A DNA stretch of 64,000 nucleotides from DASTBU01 sp035711845. Its GTDB lineage: Bacteria; Acidobacteriota; Vicinamibacteria; Vicinamibacterales; 2-12-FULL-66-21. The notes beneath the pieces are model-generated. The model saw only the letters and a list, made by a program, of their open reading frames with translations, had not been told where the DNA came from and made no database searches. The stretch spans positions 66,293-130,292 of the forward strand of contig DASTBU010000157.1 in NCBI GenBank assembly GCA_035711845.1, in the 5' to 3' direction. Shown here piece after piece: positions 1 to 7,267 of this stretch (position 1 is its first letter; each line of letters opens with the position of its first letter). The translations under genes and the position numbers were made by a program.

Positions 1-1419
1 GTCGAAGTCGATCTTCGGTCCGTAGAAGGCCCCGTCGCCTTCGTTGAGGGTGTAGGGCTCGCCGACGGCGTCCAGCGCGCGCTTGAGTTCGCGCTCGGCG
101 TGGTTCCACGACTCGATGTCACCCAGAAACTCCGCCGGCCGCGTGGCGAGCCTCATCTCGGGCGTGAGGCCGAAATCGCGGTAGACCCGCTGCACCAGTC
201 GCAACACGCGCTCCACTTCCTCGCCGATCTGCGACTCCATCACGAAGCAGTGCCCGTCGTCCTGCGAGAACTGGCGCACGCGCGTGAGGCCCGACAGCAC
301 CCCCGAGGCCTCGTTGCGGTGGAGGGGCGTCTGCTCGTGATACCGGATGGGCAGATCCTTGTAGCTTCGGATCTCGCTGCCGTAAATCAGGAAATGCCCC
401 GGGCAGTTCATGGCCTTGAGGCCCATCTGCTCCTCTTCGGACTCGACGAGGAACATGTTCTCCTTGTAGTGGAACCAGTGCCCGGACGTTTCCCAGAGCG
501 CCTTGTTGAAGATGATCGGCGCTTTGACCTCGACGTAGCCTGCCGGGAGCAGCACGCCGCGCATGTAGTCGGCGAGCGTGTTCCAGAGCACCGTGCCCTT
601 GGCCAACCAGAAGGTCGCACCGGGGGCCCAGGGATGGAACATGAAGAGGCCGAGTTCCTTTCCGAGCTTCCGGTGGTCCCGCCGCTTCGCTTCCTCGATG
701 CGCTGGAGGTGCGCCTTCAGCTCGGCGTCGCTGAAGAAGGCTGTCCCGTAAATGCGCTGCATCGGCTGATTGCGGGCATCCCCCTTCCAGTACGCGTTGG
801 AGGTGCTGAGCAGCTTGAACGCCTTCAGCCTGCCGGTGGACGGCACGTGCGGGCCGATGCAGAAATCCACGAACGTATCGCGGTCCTTGATCGTGTAGCA
901 GGAGACGTCGGCCTGCCCTTCGGTCTTCTCGTCGATGAGCTGCACCTTCAGCGGCTCGCCCTTCGCGCCGAAGAACCCGCGCGCCTCCTCGCGCGGCCAC
1001 ATCTGCCGCTCGTACGGCAGATCCTGGCTGGCGAGTTCCTTCATCTTCTTCTCGATCGCCTCCAGGTCTTCCGGGACGAAGGGGCGATTGACGATGAAAT
1101 CGTAAAAGAAGCCTTCGTCGGTGGCCGGCCCGATTCCGCACTGGGCGCCGGGAAAGAGCTGCGTCACGGCCGCCGCCATCAGGTGCGCCGTGCTGTGCCG
1201 GTACAACGCGAGCGCCTCGGGGCTGTCCTTCGTCACGATCCGGACCTTCGAATCGCGCTGGAGCGGGTAGCTGAGATCGACGAGGCGGTCGTCCACCACC
1301 GCGGCGAGCGCCGCGCTGGCCAGCCGGGGAGAGATCTCGGCCGCTACCTGGCTGGCGGTGGTGCCTGCGGGCACGAGACGGCTGGAACCGTCAGGCAACG
1401 TGACGGAAATCTGACTCAT
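1..1419 (-). CDS. thrS: Threonine--tRNA ligase, C-terminal part outside window
   Basis: Charges tRNA-Thr with threonine in the cytoplasm. The reading frame starts MSQISVTLPDGSSR at 1419 and stays open to base 1, giving 473 codons of a protein that is normally about 640 residues; the anticodon-binding domain and part of the catalytic core are missing because of the window edge. Visible are an N-terminal TGS domain (about residues 1-65), the second additional (editing) domain with HSTAH and a later Cys/His pair (CYTIKD, CIGPH), and the start of the class II core (MNCPGH and RYHEQTPLHRNEASG). No Shine-Dalgarno sequence precedes the start; a run of seven T on the coding strand ends one base before the ATG, which is odd and is treated as a separate regulatory feature. 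Upstream in the same direction lies tRNA-Val. The identity is secure. Confidence 0.97.
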   Translation of the reverse strand, partial: MSQISVTLPDGSSRLVPAGTTASQVAAEISPRLASAALAAVVDDRLVDLSYPLQRDSKVRIVTKDSPEALALYRHSTAHLMAAAVTQLFPGAQCGIGPATDEGFFYDFIVNRPFVPEDLEAIEKKMKELASQDLPYERQMWPREEARGFFGAKGEPLKVQLIDEKTEGQADVSCYTIKDRDTFVDFCIGPHVPSTGRLKAFKLLSTSNAYWKGDARNQPMQRIYGTAFFSDAELKAHLQRIEEAKRRDHRKLGKELGLFMFHPWAPGATFWLAKGTVLWNTLADYMRGVLLPAGYVEVKAPIIFNKALWETSGHWFHYKENMFLVESEEEQMGLKAMNCPGHFLIYGSEIRSYKDLPIRYHEQTPLHRNEASGVLSGLTRVRQFSQDDGHCFVMESQIGEEVERVLRLVQRVYRDFGLTPEMRLATRPAEFLGDIESWNHAERELKRALDAVGEPYTLNEGDGAFYGPKIDFD

Positions 1420-1420
1420 G

Positions 1421-1551
1421 AAAAAAACTGGGGTTGCTCTGGCAACCTTCGGGTGGCTTGCCAATCCGCCTTCGCTCCGCGCTACGGCGGACAAGCCCGA
1501 CTTGGCTTGCCAACCGAAGCTCGCCGCACGGTTCCAGCGAGCGAAGGTTGG
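1421..1551 (-). promoter_or_regulatory. Possible attenuator between tRNA-Val and thrS
   Basis: Read on the minus strand, the leader just before thrS carries a 6-bp hairpin (GGTTGC, loop CAGA, GCAACC; plus-strand 1432-1447), four bases, then seven T (1427-1421) and the thrS start. This looks like a weak intrinsic terminator. A second pairing is possible: CAACCTTCG at 1550-1542 can pair with CGAAGGTTG at 1451-1443, which uses the same bases as the 5' arm of the terminator stem. The two structures exclude each other, as in an attenuator. The upstream arm includes two bases of the tRNA CCA end. The pairings are seen in the sequence; the regulatory role is inference. No T-box motif was recognised. 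Confidence 0.35.
1447..1519. repeat. Nested palindromic repeat, REP/MITE-like
   Basis: About 73 bases with imperfect inverted ends: the left end (1447-1464, CTTCGG then TGGCTTGCCAA) matches the reverse complement of the right end (1502-1519, TTGGCTTGCCAA then CCGAAG) apart from a few bases around the centre of each arm. Between them is a second palindrome, CCGCC...GCTACGGCGG (1466-1490). Related cores occur at 58346-58366 and 58444-58466, which suggests a dispersed non-coding family. No transposase is nearby. Confidence 0.5.
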
Positions 1552-1625
1552 TAGGCACGGGCAGACTCGAACTGCCGACCTCCTGCGTGTCAAGCAGGCG
1601 CTCTAACCAACTGAGCTACGCGCCT
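1549..1625 (-). tRNA. tRNA-Val (anticodon GAC)
   Basis: A complete cloverleaf of 77 bases with encoded CCA can be folded on the minus strand. The acceptor arm is AGGCGCG paired with CGTGCCT (one G-U pair), the D arm is GCTC/GAGC, the anticodon arm is CCTGC-TTGACAC-GCAGG with anticodon GAC at the centre of the loop, the variable loop is AGGTC, and the T arm is GGCAG-TTCGAGT-CTGCC. The discriminator base is A. GAC reads the valine codons GUC and GUU. The gene lies 129 bases upstream of thrS in the same direction. Confidence 0.97.
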
Positions 1626-1659
1626 ATGTCTTGAAAACACTGGCCTTACCGGAACGATC

Positions 1660-1689
1660 AGTGTAACAGAGGGGAAGAAGACGAGTCAA
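1660..1689 (-). promoter_or_regulatory. Sigma-70 promoter for tRNA-Val
   Basis: On the minus strand TTGACT (1689-1684) is followed after 18 bases by TACACT (1665-1660). Transcription would begin near 1652, about 27 bases before the mature tRNA. The -35 box matches the consensus at five of six positions and the -10 at four of six. Confidence 0.6.
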
Positions 1690-1742
1690 CGCACGCAATG
1701 CCGTTGGGGGAACGGCGCACCGTGCCAACCCGAAGGACCCAG

Positions 1743-1782
1743 ACTCCCAAGGAGCCGACGCGCTGACGGCTCGCTTGGGAGT
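1743..1782 (-). terminator. Hairpin downstream of hup
   Basis: ACTCCCAAG (1743-1751) pairs with CTTGGGAGT (1774-1782), and inside it AGCCG (1753-1757) pairs with CGGCT (1767-1771), leaving a nine-base loop. It starts about 40 bases past the hup stop codon. There is no T tract, so it is either a transcript-stabilising hairpin or a terminator of unusual form. Confidence 0.5.
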
Positions 1783-1823
1783 GGAGAGTTGGGACTGTGA
1801 CCGGATGGCTGGAAGCAGCAGGA

Positions 1824-2096
1824 TCAGTTGACGGCCGTCTTGAGCGCCTTGCCGGCGCTGAAGCGGACGACCCGGCGCTTCGGAACCTTGATGGCGGCGC
1901 CCGTCTGCGGATTACGCGCGGTGCGGGCCTTGCGCTGCGACGTCTTGAACGTGCCGAACCCGACGAACGTGATCGGCTGGCCCTTCTTCAACGACTTCGT
2001 GATGCCCTCGAAGAACGAGTCGACGGCGGCTGCGGCGCTGGTCTTGGTGATGCCGGTGTCCTGCGAGATCTTCGCGATAAGTTCCTGCTTGTTCAT
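1824..2096 (-). CDS. hup: HU-family DNA-binding protein
   Basis: Histone-like protein that binds and bends DNA as a dimer in the nucleoid. The 90-residue product has the full-length HU layout: helical N-terminus (MNKQELIAKISQDTGITK), the GFGTF turn, and the DNA-binding arm RTARNPQTGAAIKVPKRRVVRF followed in this family by the GKALK helix. The start is supported by a GGAGG sequence about five bases upstream. The gene is single, with its own near-consensus promoter at 2168-2196 and a hairpin after the stop. Strong, independent expression is expected for HU. Other DNA-bending relatives (IHF) are less likely because the sequence fits the HU consensus closely. Confidence 0.96.
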   Translation of the reverse strand: MNKQELIAKISQDTGITKTSAAAAVDSFFEGITKSLKKGQPITFVGFGTFKTSQRKARTARNPQTGAAIKVPKRRVVRFSAGKALKTAVN

Positions 2097-2167
2097 GACG
2101 CCTCCGGGAGGTTGAAGGGCGCGAAGCCTTATGGAGCAAGGTTTCGCACGGAATTTCTATTGTGTGG

Positions 2168-2196
2168 GTTATACGCTGGAGCTAGCGGAGAGTCAA
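2168..2196 (-). promoter_or_regulatory. Sigma-70 promoter of hup
   Basis: On the minus strand TTGACT (2196-2191), a 17-base spacer and TATAAC (2173-2168) form a near-consensus promoter. It lies 72 bases upstream of the hup start, right next to the low-complexity array at 2201-2280. Confidence 0.75.
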
Positions 2197-2200
2197 CGGA

Positions 2201-2280
2201 AAGTTGGAAGGCTGAAGGACGAAGGACGAAGTTTCCACTTCCACTTCAGACTTCCAACTTCAGCCTTCAGCCATCAGCCT
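2201..2280. repeat. Low-complexity inverted array (GGCTGAAGG type)
   Basis: AAGTTGGAAG (2201-2210) is a perfect inverted repeat of CTTCCAACTT (2251-2260), and GGCTGAAGG (2210-2218) of CCTTCAGCC (2264-2272); GAAGGAC/GAAGTTTCC/ACTTCC words fill the rest. The stop codon of the S41 gene (2276-2274 on the minus strand) sits inside the word GGCTGA. The array separates the envC/S41 transcript from the hup promoter and could act as a terminator. Confidence 0.8.
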
Positions 2281-3443
2281 CTCTTCGTCGCCTGCGCGAT
2301 GGCGGCCTCGAGGAGTGCATCCTTTTCCGGAGCGGGCGCTCCGAACTCTCGCGCGGGCTCGTCGACTTCGACGTCGGGCGCGATGCCGGTCCCCTGGATC
2401 GGATCGCCGTTGGGGCGGAGATACCGCGCGTAGGTCAGCCACAACCCGCGGCCTTCGGGCAGCTTCACCAGCTTCTGGATCCCCGCGCGGCCAAGCGTAC
2501 GCTCGCCAACGACGGTCGCGCGCGCGTTGCCGTGGAGCGCCGACACGAACAGTTCGGCGGCTCCCGATGTGCCCAGACTGGCGACCAGCGTGACTGGAAG
2601 ATCGATGGCGCCGTCGCCCCGGTTCGCGGTGATGGGTTCGCGCGGCCCCTTGTCGCGCCCTGCCTTGACCGCCAGCGTTCCGGACTTGACGAAGAGCCGC
2701 GCGGCCTGAAGCCCGGTCTCGTACGTGCCCTCGGCGGTCCCGCGCAGATCAATCAGCAGCACCTGCGATCCCTTCGACTTCAAATCGGCGACATGCCGCC
2801 GGAGCTCCTCGACCGCGCCGTTGCGGAGACTGATGACCCGAAGGTACCCGATGCCACCATCCATCGTCCGGCTCGACACGAGTGGTCCGGCCGACTTCTC
2901 TCGCGTGAGCACGACTTCGCGAGGCTCGGCGGCGTTGCCGCGGATCACCGTGAGCGCCACACGAGTGCCCGGCTTGCCGCGCAACAGCCTGATGCCCTCG
3001 ACGACGGACATGTCACGCGTCGGCTTGCCGTCAATCGCGCGCACGTAGTCGAGCGTCTGCAAGCCGGCCCGCGCAGCCGGCGATCCGTCGCGGGCGGCGA
3101 TCACCCTGAGGTAGTACTGGCGGGTGAGTTCGATTCCGACCTCGCCCTCCTCGAGCGGCTCGCCGGATTCGATCGCCTTGACCATCGGCGCGGCGAGGTA
3201 CGAACTGTCCGGATCCAGTCCTTCTGTGAGCCCTCTGAGCGCGCCTTCCATCGCCCGGTCCGGTTCGACCTCGGTGACGTAGTTGTCCATGATGAGCCGA
3301 ACGACGTCCTGGAACACACGCAGGTGCTGGAAACTCTCGTCGCCACTCGAGGCCGAGCTGTTGCCGAGGAGCCCGCCGACGAGGACGAAGGCCAGGATCG
3401 GCGTGGAGATGAGCAGCACGGAAAGGCGCGTCTTGAGGCTCAT
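2274..3443 (-). CDS. S41-family protease homologue, probably inactive
   Basis: Resembles C-terminal processing peptidases (CtpA/Prc), periplasmic serine proteases with a Ser/Lys dyad. The 389-residue product has an N-terminal membrane anchor or signal (residues 7-28), a PDZ domain (about 98-170) and an S41 catalytic fold. Active members have a SASAxE-type serine motif followed by GKGTVQ. Here the matching stretches are GTSGAAELF and LGRAGIQ, so the position of the catalytic Ser is Gly294 and that of the catalytic Lys, 25 residues later, is Arg319. If this alignment is right the protein cannot use the standard dyad. Start chosen at 3443 because ATGA overlaps the envC stop codon and an AAAGGG sequence lies upstream; a start at 3464 would extend into envC. 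It is probably co-translated with envC and may be a scaffold or regulator of wall hydrolysis. Confidence 0.85.
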   Translation of the reverse strand: MSLKTRLSVLLISTPILAFVLVGGLLGNSSASSGDESFQHLRVFQDVVRLIMDNYVTEVEPDRAMEGALRGLTEGLDPDSSYLAAPMVKAIESGEPLEEGEVGIELTRQYYLRVIAARDGSPAARAGLQTLDYVRAIDGKPTRDMSVVEGIRLLRGKPGTRVALTVIRGNAAEPREVVLTREKSAGPLVSSRTMDGGIGYLRVISLRNGAVEELRRHVADLKSKGSQVLLIDLRGTAEGTYETGLQAARLFVKSGTLAVKAGRDKGPREPITANRGDGAIDLPVTLVASLGTSGAAELFVSALHGNARATVVGERTLGRAGIQKLVKLPEGRGLWLTYARYLRPNGDPIQGTGIAPDVEVDEPAREFGAPAPEKDALLEAAIAQATKRG

Positions 3444-4594
3444 GGATTCCCTTTCTGGAGCCATTGTAAGGGATCGACCGGGCGCCCGTCGATGCGTAAC
3501 TCGAAGTACAGGGCGGGGTTGCCGCTGGGGTTGCGGCCCGAGACCCCGACTGCAGTCCCCGCCTCGACCCGCTGCCCCCGGGCGACCTGCGCTTTGTCGA
3601 GATATCCGTACAGCGAAAAGGCGCCGCCGCCGTGCTCCACGATGACGAGCGTACCGTAGCCGGTGAACAGGTCGGCGAACGCCACGGTACCTTCGTGCAC
3701 GGCCGCCACCCTCTGCCCGGGCGTCGTCGCGATCTCTATACCGTTCCGGACGATGGCCGTGCCGAAACGGCTGTGTGGTTCACGCCCGAAGCGGCCCGTC
3801 AGCGGTCCCCTGGCTGGCCACGGCAACGCACCCCGGAACGCGCCGAGCGGGAGATTGACTGCGCCTGCGTTGCCGCCGCCCGCTTCGGCAAAGGAAGCCT
3901 GAAGCCGCTGCCGGGCACCCTCCAGCTCGCTCACCATCTGGGCGTTGAGATCGCGTCTGGCATCGATCGAGTCGATGAGCGCGTTGTGTGCATCGAGGGC
4001 GCGCGTTGCCGCGGCGCGCGCCCGGCGCGCTTCCCCCTGGAGTTTCGTGAGGCTCGCGGCCTGCGCCTGCAGCCGGGCCCGTTCTTTCTGGAGCGCGTCG
4101 AGCGTCCGCTGGTGGGCCTGCACCCGCTCGCGGTCGATCGCGTTGAGCGCGGCCGCGTGGCGATACGTGCGCCCGAGCGAACGAAGATCGTCGACATCGA
4201 AGAGGAGGCGCCAGTAACCGGCCCGGCCCAGCTTGTACAGCTGCTGGAGGCGGGCCTCCACGTCGGGGCGCTGTGCCTCGGCTGTCTGACGGAGGGACTC
4301 GGCGCGCGCAGAAGATTCCTTGAGCTTCGTCTGGGTGTCCGCCAGCTCGTGATCGATCTTGGCGACCTCGGCGGCTCGGGCCTGTCGCTCGGCGTCGAGC
4401 GTCTTCAACTCGAGGAGCAGGGTGCTCTGGCGCGCCGCGAGGGCTTCGGCTTCGCGGAGGAGTGCCTGGATGCGATCGCCCGCGCGCTGCGCGGTTCGGG
4501 ACGGATCCTGCGGCGGGGGAGCCTGCGCGGCAAGCGCCGCACGGCACGCCAGCGCGACGGCCAAGAGCAGGCATCGAACACGAAGGCTTGGCAT
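3440..4594 (-). CDS. envC: EnvC-like murein hydrolase activator (LytM domain)
   Basis: Exported coiled-coil protein with a C-terminal LytM (M23) domain. Residues 1-23 form a signal peptide, about 30-250 a long charged coiled coil, and about 275-378 the LytM fold. In active M23 peptidases zinc is held by HxxxD and HxH motifs; here the matching segments read NGIEI, LYGYL and LYFEL, so the metal ligands are missing. E. coli EnvC is likewise degenerate and works by activating the amidases AmiA/AmiB rather than by cutting. The same role at the division septum is inferred. A TATAAT box lies upstream on the minus strand at 4659-4654 but its -35 is poor. The next gene starts within its stop codon (ATGA). 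Confidence 0.85.
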   Translation of the reverse strand: MPSLRVRCLLLAVALACRAALAAQAPPPQDPSRTAQRAGDRIQALLREAEALAARQSTLLLELKTLDAERQARAAEVAKIDHELADTQTKLKESSARAESLRQTAEAQRPDVEARLQQLYKLGRAGYWRLLFDVDDLRSLGRTYRHAAALNAIDRERVQAHQRTLDALQKERARLQAQAASLTKLQGEARRARAAATRALDAHNALIDSIDARRDLNAQMVSELEGARQRLQASFAEAGGGNAGAVNLPLGAFRGALPWPARGPLTGRFGREPHSRFGTAIVRNGIEIATTPGQRVAAVHEGTVAFADLFTGYGTLVIVEHGGGAFSLYGYLDKAQVARGQRVEAGTAVGVSGRNPSGNPALYFELRIDGRPVDPLQWLQKGNP

Positions 4595-4862
4595 CGGTGT
4601 CAGAGGGCCCCAGGATGGTGGCTCGAGCTGTCCTCGCGATGGGCCCCGGCGCGATTATAGCGTGGAGCCGCCGCTATGCACCGTCGTATCAGCCTTTTCC
4701 GGGCCGTGGGGACGGGGTTGTCCCCGCGTATCGAAAGAGGGGCGGATTCTTTCGTGGGCGTGCTATTCTGGAGGCGTTCCCAGCAAGCGGCTGCCGGCCG
4801 GAAGTGTGTCCGGCGAGAGCTGTAAGCCCCGGCTCTCCCGACGTTCAGCCGAAAGAAGTGCC

Positions 4863-5798
4863 ATGAAGACACTGGGTCGGATTCTGATTGCCGCGATTGC
4901 TTCAACGGTGGGTGTGCCCGCGACGCTGGGCGCGCAGGCACCGGTGGAAAAGTCGGGCCAGACATTCCGCAGTTCGGCCGATCTGGTCAGCATCCAGACA
5001 TCCGTTCGCGACAAGCGGGGGCGCCCGATGACCGGTCTCACGCCAAAGGATTTCGAGGTCCGTGACAACGGCGAGCTGAGGCCGGTGCTTTCGCTGCGCG
5101 CGGACCGGCGGTCCCCGGTGAGCATCGCCGTCCTCGTGGATACGAGCGGCAGCATGCGTGTGGGATCGAAGATGTCCATGGCACGCCAGGCACTCGACAC
5201 CCTTCTTCGTCAGCTGCGCGACGGCGAGGACGAGATCGCGCTGTTCACGTTCGACACCGCGCTGCACGAGCGACAGTCGTTCACGACACGGCTCGCGGAC
5301 CTCAGCGACGAGCTGGACGAATTCGGATCGTTTGGCGCGACCTCACTCTACGACGCCACCGCCGCCACGGCGCGCAAGCTGGCCTCCCGGTCCGCGGGCC
5401 ACAAGGCCATCATCATCCTCACCGACGGGATCGACACGAGCAGCACGCTCACCGCTCCGGAGGTATCAGGCCTGGCAAGCTCGATCGACGTCCCGGTGTA
5501 CATCGTCGCCACCGTTCCGCCGCTCGATCAGGCCGCGATGACCGTGGACGACGACAGCTCCCGGCCCTCGGCGAGTGCGGATCTGCGACACCTGGCGGAA
5601 TGGACCGGCGGCCGTCTCGCCTTCGCGAGCACCCCGCTCGACACGATCGTGGTCACGGCGAGCGTGCTCGACGAGCTTCGGCAGCAATACGTCCTGGCGA
5701 TTCAGGCCGCGGCGGTCGCGGAGTGGCGGCGGCTCGAGGTCAAGGTCAAGCACCCGGCGGCGACCGTCAAGGCGCGCAGCGGCTATTTTGGAGGATGA
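4863..5798 (+). CDS. Exported VWFA-domain protein, acidobacterial type
   Basis: A 311-residue secreted protein with a von Willebrand factor A domain, like the VWFA-related family (TIGR03436) that is expanded in Acidobacteria. The signal peptide covers residues 1-25 (ending LGAQA). An N-terminal strand-rich region (FRSSADLVSIQTSVRDKRG, GLTPKDFEVRDNG) precedes the VWA fold, whose metal-ion site DTSGS is at 93-97 with later TDGID. Such domains bind partners through a divalent metal; the partner is not known. The start is chosen because it gives a clean signal peptide; the longer frame from 4359 crosses unrelated sequence. The stop codon lies a few bases before the inverted array at 5805. It is transcribed alone. 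Confidence 0.88.
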   Translation: MKTLGRILIAAIASTVGVPATLGAQAPVEKSGQTFRSSADLVSIQTSVRDKRGRPMTGLTPKDFEVRDNGELRPVLSLRADRRSPVSIAVLVDTSGSMRVGSKMSMARQALDTLLRQLRDGEDEIALFTFDTALHERQSFTTRLADLSDELDEFGSFGATSLYDATAATARKLASRSAGHKAIIILTDGIDTSSTLTAPEVSGLASSIDVPVYIVATVPPLDQAAMTVDDDSSRPSASADLRHLAEWTGGRLAFASTPLDTIVVTASVLDELRQQYVLAIQAAAVAEWRRLEVKVKHPAATVKARSGYFGG

Positions 5799-5804
5799 AC
5801 AAGA

Positions 5805-5886
5805 AAGGCTGAAGGTGGAACGCTGAAGGCTGAAGGTGCCTTCCACCTTCAGCCTTCCACCTTCAGCCTTCCATCTTCAGCCTTCC
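5805..5886. repeat. 16-bp perfect inverted repeats, bidirectional terminator-like array
   Basis: AAGGCTGAAGGTGGAA (5805-5820) is the exact reverse complement of TTCCACCTTCAGCCTT, which occurs twice (5841-5856 and 5855-5870). Further GCTGAAGG and CTTCAGCC words fill the interval. The array lies between two convergent genes, and the stop codon of the DUF1080 gene (5879-5877) is inside the word GGCTGA. It would form a long stable hairpin in both transcripts. Confidence 0.9.
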
Positions 5887-6718
5887 AATGTGACTCTTCT
5901 CACCCAGATGTTTCGATACCGGACCGGGTTTCCGTGATCCTGCAGTTCGAGGGGACGTTCGGGTTCGTGCGGCTCGTACTTGGGGACCTCACGGTAGACA
6001 GTACGTCCCAAGACTTCCCTGCGGTTGTGGACGATGACGCCGTTCCAGAACACGGTCTGGTAGGCGGGCTGACGAGCTTTCCGTTCTTGAAGCGCGGCGC
6101 CTGGAACACGATGTCGTAGGTCTGCCATTCACCGGGTTTGCGGGCGGCGTTCGAGAGCGGCGGCCATTGTCCGTAGAGCGCCGCAGCCTGTCCATCCGCG
6201 TATGTCGCGTTGTCGTGGCTGTCGAGCACCTGAACCTCGTAAAGGCCCATCAGGAACACGCCGCTGTTGCCTCGTCCCTGTCCTTCGCCCTGGACCGGCA
6301 CTGGCGCCGCCCACTCGATGTGCAGCTGCAGGTCGCCGTAGCTTTCCCGGGTCGCGAGGGGTCCGGTGCCAGACGCCGTTTCGAAGTGTCCATTCCGCAC
6401 CGGCCATTTCGCTTCGAGGCGCTCTCCCTTCGGCCCGTGCTGCACCCATCTGGACAAGTCGGCTCCGTCGAACAGCACGATCGCGTCAGACGGCGGCGCG
6501 CCGGGGCTCGAGCCGGGTGTCACGACGGGCGGGTACGGACGTGCCGGATCGTGGACGTGCCAGGGCAGGCCCGGAAGCATGGGCGTGTCCGTGAAGCCTG
6601 GGCCTGTCGGGCGTTGAGCCTGGTGCGCGGACGACGATCTCCGAGCTTCGATGGCGACGAGCGCGGCGCAGAGCGCGAGCGTGAAGAGCAGGACGATCGA
6701 GACCATCCGGTGCCGCAT
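5877..6718 (-). pseudogene. DUF1080 (3-keto-disaccharide hydrolase domain) protein, frameshifted
   Basis: Exported concanavalin-like domain protein of the DUF1080 family, associated with 3-keto-glycoside hydrolysis. An ATG at 6718 with AGGAGA upstream gives a signal anchor (MRHRMVSIVLLFTLALCAAL), then IVLFDGADLSRWV, the LHIEWAAP strand, and NSGVFLMGLYEVQVLDS. The frame continues to FKNGKLV and then shifts: PAYQTVFWNGVIVHNRREVLG and the end RVTLEG are in another frame. One missing base near 6070 (GTCAGCCC where GTCCAGCCC or similar is expected) explains this. Either the gene is broken or the assembly has a one-base error; the downstream frame is otherwise intact, so the event is recent or artefactual. 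A TATAAT box lies at 6752-6747 on the minus strand. Confidence 0.8.
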
Positions 6719-6802
6719 TCGATGTCTCCTCGAGAACGCTGGCCGGATTATATGCGGCCCCGCAAGTCGGTCGTGGCCGCACCACGTGCTACGCTGGGAC
6801 AG

Positions 6803-7267
6803 ATGCGGGTGCTGGGGATCGACTATGGCCAGCGGCGGATCGGATTGGCGCTGTCGGACCGAACGAGGCTGCTCGCGAGGCCGTGGAAGACAATCGCACG
6901 GCAGGGTAGCCCGGCGCGCGCCGCTGATGCCCTGGCCGCGGAGATACTCCGGCTGCAGGCCGAAGACGACGGGCTCGACACCGTCGTGCTCGGCCTTCCT
7001 CGTCGTCTGAACGGATCGCCGACCGATCAGACCGCGGAAGTCGAGAAGCTCGCCGCCGCGTTGAGACACCGCACGCCACTTCCCGTGGTCCTTCAGGACG
7101 AGCGCCTGAGCAGCCGAGAGGCCGAGAGCCTCCTGGCCCGCCGCATCAAGGACTGGCGCAAGCGCAAGCCGCTGCTCGACGCCGTCGCAGCCGCCGTCAT
7201 TCTCCAGGATTATCTCGATGCCCGTGTGAAGCCGGTCGGCGGGGCCAGAGAGGACGATCTGGCGTGA
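6803..7267 (+). CDS. ruvX: Putative pre-16S rRNA nuclease / Holliday junction resolvase RuvX
   Basis: YqgF/RuvX family nuclease with an RNase H fold; in E. coli it acts in maturation of the 16S rRNA 5' end. The 154-residue product is of normal family length. The GIDYGQRRIGLALSD motif at the N-terminus carries the first catalytic Asp (residue 7), LQDERLSSREAE carries the Glu, and the C-terminal LLDAVAAAVILQDYLD the last Asp. The ATG at 6803 is chosen because the family begins right before the LGIDYG strand. The stop overlaps the GTG start of mltG (GTGA), so the two are translationally coupled, a common pairing. Confidence 0.94.
   Translation: MRVLGIDYGQRRIGLALSDRTRLLARPWKTIARQGSPARAADALAAEILRLQAEDDGLDTVVLGLPRRLNGSPTDQTAEVEKLAAALRHRTPLPVVLQDERLSSREAESLLARRIKDWRKRKPLLDAVAAAVILQDYLDARVKPVGGAREDDLA

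Noticed and set aside
1421..1548. T-box riboswitch upstream of thrS
   Set aside because: No T-box sequence (TGGNACCGCG type) or specifier loop was found, and the leader is short and repeat-derived.
100..1554. Long plus-strand frame over the thrS region
   Set aside because: It is the antisense shadow of thrS. The minus-strand frame carries all ThrRS motifs and the plus frame has no family match.
2274..3443. Active CtpA protease annotation
   Set aside because: Ser293 lies beside the expected catalytic position, but spacing to the position of the Lys and the SASAxE pattern place Gly294 there, and the Lys is replaced by Arg319.
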